Shown piece after piece: positions 1 through 5,108 of a stretch of DNA of 5,108 bases (positions within the stretch are counted from its first letter, which is position 1; every line of letters starts with the position of its first letter). The notes beneath the pieces were generated by a model. That model ran no database searches. It saw only the letters and a list, made by a program, of their open reading frames with translations, and had not been told where the DNA came from. The position numbers and the translations under genes are program-made. Source of the DNA: Chloroflexota bacterium (GTDB taxonomy: Bacteria > Chloroflexota > Limnocylindria > Limnocylindrales > CSP1-4); NCBI GenBank assembly GCA_003158495.1, contig PMJT01000182.1, positions 37,516-42,623 on the forward strand, read 5' to 3'.

Positions 1-2936
1 GCCGTCATCAGGATCGGCCGGACGCGAGTTCGACCGCCCTGGATCAGGGCGTCATACATCGGCATGCCCTTGTGCCTGTGTTGCTCGACCAGGTCGAGAA
101 GCACGATGGCGTTGGTCACGACGATGCCTATCAACATCAGGAAGCCGATCAATGCGCTGATGCCGATCGGGCGCTGGGTCAGGAAGAGCGCCGGGAAGGC
201 GCCGATCGTGGCCAGCGGGAGACTGAACATGATGACGAGCGGGTCGACCAGCGAATTGAAGACCAGCACCATCACGATGTAAACGAGCAGGACGGCAACG
301 GCCATCGAGACGAACAGCCCGCTGAATGCCTGGGTCATCTGTTCGGTGACGCCGCCCAGCTTGGCGGTGACGCCGGTCAGCTTGCCTTCGGCCTGGAGCT
401 TGTCTATCGCCTTCTGGATCTCGGTCGAGACCCCGCCCGTGTCCTTGCTCGTCGGGTCGGCCGAAACCGTCGCGGCGGGTGACTGATCGACCCGGCTGAC
501 CCGAGCCTGGTTCTGGGTGGGGGTGATCGTCGCGATCGCGCCCAGCGGCATCTTGGCAACGCCGACGGGCATCTTGGCCAGGGTGTCGGGGGTCAGGTTG
601 GCGTTGACCTGGAGATATACCTCGGTGGGAGCGCCGCTCAGGGCGACCGTACCGGCTACGGTCCCGACCAGGGCGTTGTGGACCTCGGACTGGACGCCGT
701 AGACGCTCGTACCGTCCAGGATCGCCTTGTTCGGATCGACATCGACGTTGTACTGGGTCGCCGGAACCGCGATGTCGCTCTTGACGTTGATCAGGTCCGG
801 CATCGTCTTGAGCTCGGCCAAAACTGCGTTGGTAGCGTTCGTGACGTCGGTCATGTTCGCGCCGCTGACGACAACGCTGATCGCGCTGCTGCCGGTCATG
901 CTGTCCTGGGCGACCTGGATCGCCCAGCCGTCCTTCTGCAGCGACGCCAGCTCGTCGGTGAGCTTCTTCTGTTCCGTGTCGAGGTTCGTGGAGTTGTCCA
1001 GCCCGACGACGATGGTGGCCGCGTTGGCCGCGCCGCCGCTGAATGCCGCGGAGAGAGCCGAGAGACCGGTGTCCGATTCGCTCGGGACGGTCGTCTCGAT
1101 GAGGTTGACTTCTGAGACGGTCCGGAGTCTGGCTTCGACGGCTCGCGCTTCCGTGAGAACGACCGACGACGGCGTGCCGGAGGGCGGAGAAACGGTGATC
1201 GAGAGCTGCTTCTGCGAACCCGCGTTCAGGAACTGCGTGGGGATGTGGGGCACCAGTGCGCCCGCGCCGACGACGAGCACTGCGGCGACGCCGATGACGG
1301 CCCAGCGGCTGCGCCGGCTGGCAAGTGCCGCCTTCAGGAGCGGGGTGTAGATCTTCTGGACGAGAGTGTCGTGATGCTGCGGTCCTTCGTCGGGATCGAG
1401 CTTGATGCGGTCGATGAAGAGGCTGGCCAGCACCGGGACGACGGTCAGGGCGCAGATCAGCGATGCGAGCAGGGCGAACGTGACCGTCAGCGCGAAGGGC
1501 AGGAAGAACTGGCTCACGATGCCGCCGACAAACCCGAGCGGCAGGAAGACCGCGACCGTCGTGAGCGTGGAACTGGTGATGGCGCTGGCGACTTCACGCG
1601 TGCCGGAGATGCATGCCTCGCGCATTGGATCGCCGCGGCCGCGGTGGCGGTAGATGTTCTCGAGGACCACGATGGCGTCGTCGACAACCCGTCCGACGGC
1701 TATTGCCAACCCTCCCAGGGTCATGATGTTGATCGTGACCCCGGCCACGAGCATGAGCACCAGGGCGGTCATGATCGAGACTGGGATGCTGATGGCAGCC
1801 ACGAGGGTGGAGCGCAGGCTCATCAGGAAGACGAAGATCGTCAGGATCGCGAAGAGGGCGCCGAGGCCGCCCTCGCGGACCAGGCTGTCGCGCGACTCGA
1901 TGATGAAGCTCGACGAATCCGAGACCGTGTCGATCTCGAAGCTGCCGTTGCTCTGGGCATTGAGCTGGTTGAGCTTGGCCTGGACCGCCTGGACGGTGTT
2001 GACCGTGTTGGCATCCGATGTCTTGCTGATGCTAAGGACCAGGGCCGCGCCGGCGTCGCCGGCGCGAGGGTTCTTGTTGAGTTCGGCGTAGCCGTTCGGG
2101 TAGACGGGGACGAGGTCCACCGTGCCGAGGTCGCCGAGCGTCACGGCGGTCGGGGCGGTGGTGGTGTCGCCCGCGGCCGGCATCTTGACGCCGACTGCCA
2201 GGGTCAGGAGATCTTCCTTGCTCTTGAGGATCAGCTGGTGCTGCGCGGAGACCGGGATCGAGATCGTGGAGCCGTTGCTCGTGACCGGGATCGAACCGGC
2301 CGGCAGGATCAGGTTGTTGGCCGAGAGCACGCCCTGGATCTGGGCGATCGAGACGTTGTCGGTTGCGAGCTTGGCCGGGTCCAGCTTGACCACGAGCCGG
2401 TATTGCGTCTCACCGCTCAGGTCCACCTTGCTGACGCCGTCGAGGCTCTGGAGCGCCGGCACGATGCTCGACTGGGCCAGGGCGTTGAGCTGGTCCGGCG
2501 TGGTGGAGCCGGTAGCTCGGATCGCGACGATTAGCGAAGGAAACGCGTTTATGTCGAACGATTGGATCGTCGAGGATTGGGGCAACCCGAGCGTCTTGAC
2601 GTTCGCATCCACGGTCGCAATCGTCGACTTGATGTCCGTGCCGTAGGAGAACGACGCGACGACGAGCGAGAGGCTGTTGACCGAACTCGAGTTGATATGG
2701 GTCAGCCGGGCTACGCTTCCGATCGTCCGTTCGATCGGCTGCGTCACCTGGGTCGACACGTCCTGGGCGCTCGCGCCCGGGAGCGGAGTCACGACCACCA
2801 CGAACGGCAGCTGGATGTCCGGCAGCAACTCCTGGTTGAGCTGCGACCACGAGAAGATTCCGCCGAGCAGCAGCCCGAGAGTGACCAGCACGGTCACGCT
2901 CCGCTTCGCAATGGCGAACTGGGTCAGACGGATCAC
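1..2936 (-). CDS. RND-superfamily efflux permease, HAE1/SwrC-like (3' end beyond the window)
   Basis: A proton-driven inner-membrane pump of the resistance-nodulation-division family, probably exporting drugs, surfactants or other amphiphiles. The frame is open for 978 codons with no stop or frameshift, against about 1,050 residues for the family. It leaves the window at RPILMT, which is conserved near the C-terminus. The start is GTG at 2936, seven bases after GGAGGA (2944-2949), giving MIRLTQFAIAKRSV, a typical N-terminus; another in-frame GTG at 2951 lacks such a site. TM1 lies at about 14-31, followed by a large extracytoplasmic loop with LLPDIQLP and PGASAQDV. TM2-TM4 lie at about 358-425 and carry the proton-relay pair D419/D420 in GRVVDDAIVVLENIYRH. 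TM5-TM6 follow at about 440-500 and TM7 at about 543-562. After the second large loop come TM8 (about 874-894), TM9 (about 903-921) and TM10 (about 928-950). The position of the AcrB TM10 lysine is T941 (VVTNAIVLLD). No adaptor or outer-membrane channel gene is visible. The substrate cannot be read from sequence. Confidence 0.95.
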   Translation of the reverse strand, partial: MIRLTQFAIAKRSVTVLVTLGLLLGGIFSWSQLNQELLPDIQLPFVVVVTPLPGASAQDVSTQVTQPIERTIGSVARLTHINSSSVNSLSLVVASFSYGTDIKSTIATVDANVKTLGLPQSSTIQSFDINAFPSLIVAIRATGSTTPDQLNALAQSSIVPALQSLDGVSKVDLSGETQYRLVVKLDPAKLATDNVSIAQIQGVLSANNLILPAGSIPVTSNGSTISIPVSAQHQLILKSKEDLLTLAVGVKMPAAGDTTTAPTAVTLGDLGTVDLVPVYPNGYAELNKNPRAGDAGAALVLSISKTSDANTVNTVQAVQAKLNQLNAQSNGSFEIDTVSDSSSFIIESRDSLVREGGLGALFAILTIFVFLMSLRSTLVAAISIPVSIMTALVLMLVAGVTINIMTLGGLAIAVGRVVDDAIVVLENIYRHRGRGDPMREACISGTREVASAITSSTLTTVAVFLPLGFVGGIVSQFFLPFALTVTFALLASLICALTVVPVLASLFIDRIKLDPDEGPQHHDTLVQKIYTPLLKAALASRRSRWAVIGVAAVLVVGAGALVPHIPTQFLNAGSQKQLSITVSPPSGTPSSVVLTEARAVEARLRTVSEVNLIETTVPSESDTGLSALSAAFSGGAANAATIVVGLDNSTNLDTEQKKLTDELASLQKDGWAIQVAQDSMTGSSAISVVVSGANMTDVTNATNAVLAELKTMPDLINVKSDIAVPATQYNVDVDPNKAILDGTSVYGVQSEVHNALVGTVAGTVALSGAPTEVYLQVNANLTPDTLAKMPVGVAKMPLGAIATITPTQNQARVSRVDQSPAATVSADPTSKDTGGVSTEIQKAIDKLQAEGKLTGVTAKLGGVTEQMTQAFSGLFVSMAVAVLLVYIVMVLVFNSLVDPLVIMFSLPLATIGAFPALFLTQRPIGISALIGFLMLIGIVVTNAIVLLDLVEQHRHKGMPMYDALIQGGRTRVRPILMT

Positions 2937-2943
2937 GAGTTGC

Positions 2944-2949
2944 TCCTCC
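2944..2949 (-). promoter_or_regulatory. Ribosome binding site of the RND pump
   Basis: The minus strand reads GGAGGA here, with seven bases before GTG at 2936. This decides the start in favour of 2936 over the upstream in-frame GTG at 2951, which would lie ahead of the Shine-Dalgarno sequence. Confidence 0.8.
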
Positions 2950-2960
2950 ACTCCTGGGTT

Positions 2961-2984
2961 CGTGGTTGCGTGGTTGCGTGGTTG
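2961..2984. repeat. Perfect 3 x 8-bp tandem repeat in the marR-pump leader
   Basis: The plus strand reads CGTGGTTG three times without mismatch (CAACCACG in the direction of transcription). The array begins 11 bp upstream of the pump's Shine-Dalgarno sequence and ends 85 bp after the marR stop. Such short arrays can change copy number by slippage. It is outside any supported coding frame, so a length change would alter leader length, not a protein. Its function is unknown. Confidence 0.85.
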
Positions 2985-3037
2985 TCGGTAGGCGGCGCCG
3001 CGTCGGCGCGGGTTGGCGGTTTGCTTCCGATACCGAC
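2984..3037. other. Nested inverted repeats in the marR-pump intergenic leader
   Basis: An outer 7-bp perfect inverted repeat (GTCGGTA at 2984-2990, TACCGAC at 3031-3037) encloses an inner 6-bp G+C stem (GCGCCG at 2995-3000, CGGCGC at 3004-3009, three-base loop). In the transcript that runs from marR into the pump gene this could form an RNA structure, or the outer arms could be a protein site. No T-run follows on the minus strand, so it does not look like an intrinsic terminator. G+C-rich DNA makes short stems common, so significance is uncertain. Confidence 0.4.
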
Positions 3038-3068
3038 CGGCCCGCGCTGGGGCAGGTGCGATCGCGGG

Positions 3069-3587
3069 TCAGGGCAGCCTGGGATCCTCCTCGAATGGAA
3101 TGACTTCGCTCGAGCGTGTTGTGTTCGCCCGTATCTCGCTCATTCGGATGACCTTGCTGCGCTCGAGGACGATCCTGAGCAGCTCTGCCATCCGGGCCAG
3201 CTCCTCTTCGTTGAGCACGCCCAGGAACTGGCGCATCATCTCGAGCCGCATGCCATAGATCTGGTCGATCAGCCTGCGGCCGGTATCGGTGAGCTGGCAG
3301 TCGACGACTCGACGGTCGTCGACGCGGTGCTGGCGGGCGACGAGGCCGTGCCGCTCCACGCGCTCGACGATGCCGCTGGCAGTAGGAAGTCCAACGCCGA
3401 GCCATTCGGCGATGCGACTCATCGGCGAGGGGCCGTGCTTGCCGAGGAGGAAGAGGAGCCGCATCTGGCCGAAGGTCAGCTCCTGCTCGGCCCAGTCGGG
3501 GATCTCTCGACCGTGAATTTCCCACTGGCCGCCGATGGCGTCCAGCAACTTCTCGATCTGGAGTTGGTTCTCAGATACTTCGCTCAC
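3069..3587 (-). CDS. MarR-family transcriptional regulator
   Basis: A 172-residue DNA-binding protein of the MarR winged helix-turn-helix family, which act as dimers and usually repress themselves and a neighbouring efflux or detoxification gene until a small ligand binds. The N-terminal helix region (about 7-36) leads into LTFGQMRLLFLL (37-48). A helix-turn-helix follows at about 55-80, with recognition helix LPTASGIVERVERHG (67-81). The wing carries the family signature DDRR (90-93) followed by VVDCQLTDTGRRL. The C-terminal dimerisation helices run from about 105 to 146, with a polar tail to 172. The length is slightly above the usual 140-160. The start is GTG at 3587; it gives the expected first helix, but I see no good Shine-Dalgarno sequence before it. 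The RND pump follows 132 bp downstream in the same direction, so regulation of that pump is the likely job (inference). Cys97 is the only cysteine; redox sensing is possible but unsupported. Confidence 0.93.
   Translation of the reverse strand: MSEVSENQLQIEKLLDAIGGQWEIHGREIPDWAEQELTFGQMRLLFLLGKHGPSPMSRIAEWLGVGLPTASGIVERVERHGLVARQHRVDDRRVVDCQLTDTGRRLIDQIYGMRLEMMRQFLGVLNEEELARMAELLRIVLERSKVIRMSEIRANTTRSSEVIPFEEDPRLP
3140..3152. repeat. 13-bp repeat copy A within the marR 3' coding region (candidate operator)
   Basis: The plus strand reads TCATTCGGATGAC, the exact reverse complement of the sequence at 3623-3635. The core TCAT-N4-ATGA has dyad symmetry, as expected for a dimeric regulator. It lies in codons 146-150 of marR, about 200 bp upstream of the pump start. 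Coding constraint also shapes this stretch, so its status as a site is inference. Confidence 0.4.
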
Positions 3588-3589
3588 AG

Positions 3590-3616
3590 GCGAATAGTCT
3601 CATAGATAGCGAATAG
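3590..3616. repeat. Direct repeats GCGAATAG upstream of marR
   Basis: Two exact copies of GCGAATAG lie at 3590-3597 and 3609-3616, 19 bp start to start (close to two helical turns). The first ends two bases from the marR start codon. The second is also the left arm of a small perfect hairpin GCGAA-TAGC-TTCGC (3609-3622). The placement over the presumed marR promoter and start suggests a regulator binding region; this is inference. Confidence 0.45.
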
Positions 3617-3622
3617 CTTCGC

Positions 3623-3635
3623 GTCATCCGAATGA
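3623..3635. repeat. 13-bp repeat copy B upstream of marR (candidate operator)
   Basis: The plus strand reads GTCATCCGAATGA, the exact reverse complement of 3140-3152. Its core TCAT-N4-ATGA is a dyad. It lies 36-48 bp upstream of the marR start codon and overlaps the weak -35 candidate, where a bound repressor would block transcription. Confidence 0.45.
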
Positions 3636-3828
3636 ACGACTGTCGCCTGGTGCGACCGGATGAGGAATTCGGCCGTCCGGCGGGCGCCCGGTGCCTCCGA
3701 CGACGCCGTCCTCCCCGGGCGCCACTCGAGGTGCCGCGCGGTCGCTCCGGCTCGCGGCCGGCCCGCCCTGCGGACGTGGCCAACGCCGGTGCGATGCCGC
3801 TGCTAACTTAGTCGCTCCGGGTCTTTGC

Positions 3829-3834
3829 AGGAGG
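3829..3834 (+). promoter_or_regulatory. Ribosome binding site of the metallo-hydrolase gene
   Basis: AGGAGG with a five-base spacer to ATG at 3840. An in-frame TTG at 3825 would place the Shine-Dalgarno sequence inside the coding region, so ATG 3840 is the better start. Confidence 0.85.
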
Positions 3835-3839
3835 TCGCG

Positions 3840-4607
3840 ATGGTCAAGCGAGGGAAGCCGGAAGGGCCCATCAGGTGGACGACGCTGGGCAACGCGCCGT
3901 ACCCGCGTCCCGACGACCCGTGCTCCGGATTCCTGCTACAGGCCGGCGGGGCCAACGTTCTTGTGGACATCGGCGGCGGCGTGCTTGGGTCGCTCCAGCG
4001 CTACATCCGCCTCGAGGATCTGCACGCGGTCTGGATCAGCCACCTCCACGCCGACCATTTCGCGGACATGCCGCTCCTCTACTACGCCTTTGCGTTTGCG
4101 CCAAAGAAGATGCGCAAGATCCCGATCCTCGGCCCGGTCGGCTGGGCGGCGCGGGTGGAGGCATTCGTCAGGAGTTCGGTCGACCACCACATGAGCAGCT
4201 ACTTCCAGGTCGTCGAGTTGAAGGACCGCGGCATCGCCGAGATCGGCGACCTGCGGATCCAGGCCCGGGCGGTCGAACACGCGGTCCCGGCCTTCGGGCT
4301 GGCGGCCCGGTACGGCGAGCGGCGGCTGGCCTACACGGGCGACAGCGGCCCATGCGACAACCTCGTGACCCTCGCCAAGGACGCACGCGTCCTGGTCGCG
4401 GAATGCTTCGCCACCGAGATCGAGATCCCGTCGGTCCACCTCTCGCCCGAGGACGCGGGCCTGGTCGCTGCCCACGCCGCCGTGTCGCGCCTCGTCCTGA
4501 CCCACCTCAGTCCCGGGCTCAGCGAGGAAGAGGCGATCGAACGTGCCGCCATCACTTACGACGGCGCGATCGAAGTCGCGCACGCGGGGACGATGATCGA
4601 GGCTTGA
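3840..4607 (+). CDS. MBL-fold metallo-hydrolase, YhfI / short RNase Z-like
   Basis: A 255-residue soluble protein, probably cytoplasmic (no signal peptide or membrane segment), of the metallo-beta-lactamase superfamily, in the branch near RNase Z and Bacillus YhfI. These enzymes hydrolyse ester or phosphodiester bonds at a two-zinc site; the substrate here is unknown. The complete ligand set is visible: H68, H70, D72 and H73 in SHLHADHFAD, then H147 (VEHAVPAF), D168 (YTGDSGP) and H222 (LTHLSPG). The N-terminal part has CSGFLL (28-33) and LVDIGGGVLGSLQRY (41-55), as in YhfI-like proteins, and HLSPEDAG (200-207) precedes the last strand. It is shorter than true RNase Z (about 280-310), and I see no flexible exosite arm, so tRNA 3' processing is not the favoured role. 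It is transcribed alone, divergently from marR and convergently with the permease gene; the context does not point to a pathway. Confidence 0.92.
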   Translation: MVKRGKPEGPIRWTTLGNAPYPRPDDPCSGFLLQAGGANVLVDIGGGVLGSLQRYIRLEDLHAVWISHLHADHFADMPLLYYAFAFAPKKMRKIPILGPVGWAARVEAFVRSSVDHHMSSYFQVVELKDRGIAEIGDLRIQARAVEHAVPAFGLAARYGERRLAYTGDSGPCDNLVTLAKDARVLVAECFATEIEIPSVHLSPEDAGLVAAHAAVSRLVLTHLSPGLSEEEAIERAAITYDGAIEVAHAGTMIEA

Positions 4608-4624
4608 ATCTGACCCGAGCCGGT

Positions 4625-5108
4625 CTACGTCCCCCGCCGATACGGGGTATCCAGAACAACGAAATCCTTCCGCCCCACGAGCGCCGCCCGGATGCGGTGG
4701 ACGTTCTGGTTGTAGAGGATCCGGTCCCACCAGTGCCGGGGCAGGTGTTCCGGCAGCAGCACGATCGTCAGCCGATCGGGATCCTCGGTCTGCGAGACTT
4801 CCAGATACCGAACGAATGGCCGCACCAGGGCGCGATACGGCGACTCGACGAGCACCACTCGCACGCCGGGCAGTTGCCTCTCGACGCGTTCGCGGAACCG
4901 CTCGCCTTCGGCCGGGTCCAGCGTGACGTGGACCAGCTGGACCTCTTCGCCCATCGTCTCGCCGACCTTGACGGCCTGGACCACCGCCCGGCTCATCGCC
5001 TGGGCCGCTACGACCACTCTCTGGCGGCGATGCGGCGGCCCGAAGACGACGTCGGGCTGGACCTCGAGGCCAACGCCCTCCTGGTCGTACTCGTGCTTGA
5101 TGAAGAGC
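4625..5108 (-). CDS. APC-family amino acid permease, cytoplasmic C-terminal domain (5' end beyond the window)
   Basis: The frame is open from the right edge to TAG at 4625-4627, showing the last 160 residues. The fragment begins LFIKHEYDQEG, which looks like the exit from a last membrane segment. It continues as a soluble alpha/beta domain: VVVAAQAMSRAVVQAVKVGE (31-50), VQLVHVTLDP (56-65), ESPYR (88-92), LTIVLLPE (113-120), PRHWWDRILYNQ (123-134) and FVVLDTPY at the end. The ESPYR, LPEHLPRHWW and NQ motifs are, from memory, typical of the tail after the transmembrane bundle of APC-superfamily amino acid permeases in Actinobacteria and Chloroflexota; the tail resembles a universal-stress-protein fold. 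The transported substrate cannot be judged because the membrane part is off-window. A GTG at 5017 could be mistaken for a start, but the frame stays open and similar upstream of it. The gene converges on the hydrolase gene with only 17 bp between the stops and no hairpin terminator there. Confidence 0.82.
   Translation of the reverse strand, partial: LFIKHEYDQEGVGLEVQPDVVFGPPHRRQRVVVAAQAMSRAVVQAVKVGETMGEEVQLVHVTLDPAEGERFRERVERQLPGVRVVLVESPYRALVRPFVRYLEVSQTEDPDRLTIVLLPEHLPRHWWDRILYNQNVHRIRAALVGRKDFVVLDTPYRRGT

Larger units (their letters stand above)
3588..3839. promoter_or_regulatory. Divergent intergenic region between marR and the metallo-hydrolase gene
   Basis: This 252-bp stretch separates two genes transcribed away from each other, so it should hold both promoters. 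The marR side (3588-3635) is relatively A+T-rich and repeat-rich. A weak marR -10 candidate, TATCTA on the minus strand (plus-strand TAGATA, 3603-3608), has TTCGGA upstream inside the 13-bp repeat. The hydrolase side has a possible extended -10, TGCTAACTT, at 3801-3809. A 10-bp palindrome, CGGGCGCCCG, sits at 3681-3690, and GTCGCTCCGG is repeated at 3741-3750 and 3811-3820. I see no convincing gene; the Arg-rich open frame on the minus strand does not resemble a protein. The promoter assignments are guesses from weak matches. Confidence 0.45.

Noticed and set aside
1245..2534. A 429-codon open frame on the plus strand, rich in Asp, Glu, Arg, His and Gln
   Set aside because: It is wholly antisense to the RND gene, has biased composition typical of a reverse-strand shadow in G+C-rich DNA, and resembles no protein I know.
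2995..3009. G+C hairpin after marR considered as an intrinsic terminator
   Set aside because: There is no T-run after the stem on the minus strand, so it does not fit a rho-independent terminator.
2410..3525. A 371-codon minus-strand open frame spanning parts of marR and the pump
   Set aside because: It is Arg/Pro-rich, out of frame with both recognisable genes and overlaps both; the MarR and RND frames explain the sequence.
3571..3783. A 70-codon Arg/Ser-rich open frame on the minus strand in the divergent intergenic region
   Set aside because: Low-complexity composition, overlap with the marR start and presumed promoter, and no recognisable domain.
4608..4624. Gap between the convergent hydrolase and permease stops considered as a bidirectional terminator
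   Set aside because: Only 17 bp with no inverted repeat; termination must occur elsewhere or involve Rho.
3936..4730. A 264-codon minus-strand open frame across the hydrolase and permease ends
   Set aside because: It is antisense to a hydrolase with complete catalytic motifs and out of frame with the permease tail.
1..5108. CRISPR arrays, tRNA or rRNA genes, insertion sequences, attachment sites, or a novel defence system
   Set aside because: No regularly spaced repeats, RNA-gene signatures, transposase motifs or terminal repeats were seen; the gene content is an efflux locus beside housekeeping-type genes.

Overview
The window is from a high-G+C bacterium (clearly above 60% by eye). It carries four protein-coding genes: two are cut by the window edges and two are complete. 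The RND pump has sequence signatures of the SwrC-like branch found in Gram-positive and monoderm-type bacteria (GRVVDD in TM4, TNAIVLLD in TM10). The permease tail on the right resembles the long cytoplasmic tails of APC permeases in Actinobacteria and Chloroflexota. Actinomycetota or Chloroflexota is therefore my best guess, but it is an inference that the window alone cannot settle.

Layout: (1) About 3-2936, minus strand: a large RND-superfamily efflux permease of the HAE1/SwrC type. It starts at GTG 2936 behind a good ribosome binding site and leaves the window on the left after 978 codons, just inside the conserved RPILMT motif near the C-terminus. (2) 2937-3068: a 132-bp leader with a perfect triple 8-bp tandem repeat and nested inverted repeats. 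(3) 3069-3587, minus: a MarR-family winged-helix regulator in the same direction as the pump and upstream of it. (4) 3588-3839: a 252-bp divergent intergenic region with repeats next to the marR start. (5) 3840-4607, plus: a YhfI/short-RNase-Z-like metallo-beta-lactamase-fold hydrolase with all metal ligands present. (6) 4625-5108, minus: the cytoplasmic C-terminal domain of an APC-family amino acid permease, convergent with the hydrolase and separated from it by only 17 bp.

The clearest functional unit is marR plus the RND pump, a common arrangement in which the regulator probably represses itself and the pump. The most interesting non-coding observation is a 13-bp sequence with dyad symmetry (TCAT-N4-ATGA). 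It occurs once upstream of marR and again, inverted, in the last part of the marR coding sequence, upstream of the pump. This could be the regulator's operator. The hydrolase and the permease have no evident link to the pump. I see no CRISPR array, RNA gene, transposon or clearly new system; apart from the cis-element candidates this looks like ordinary chromosomal sequence.
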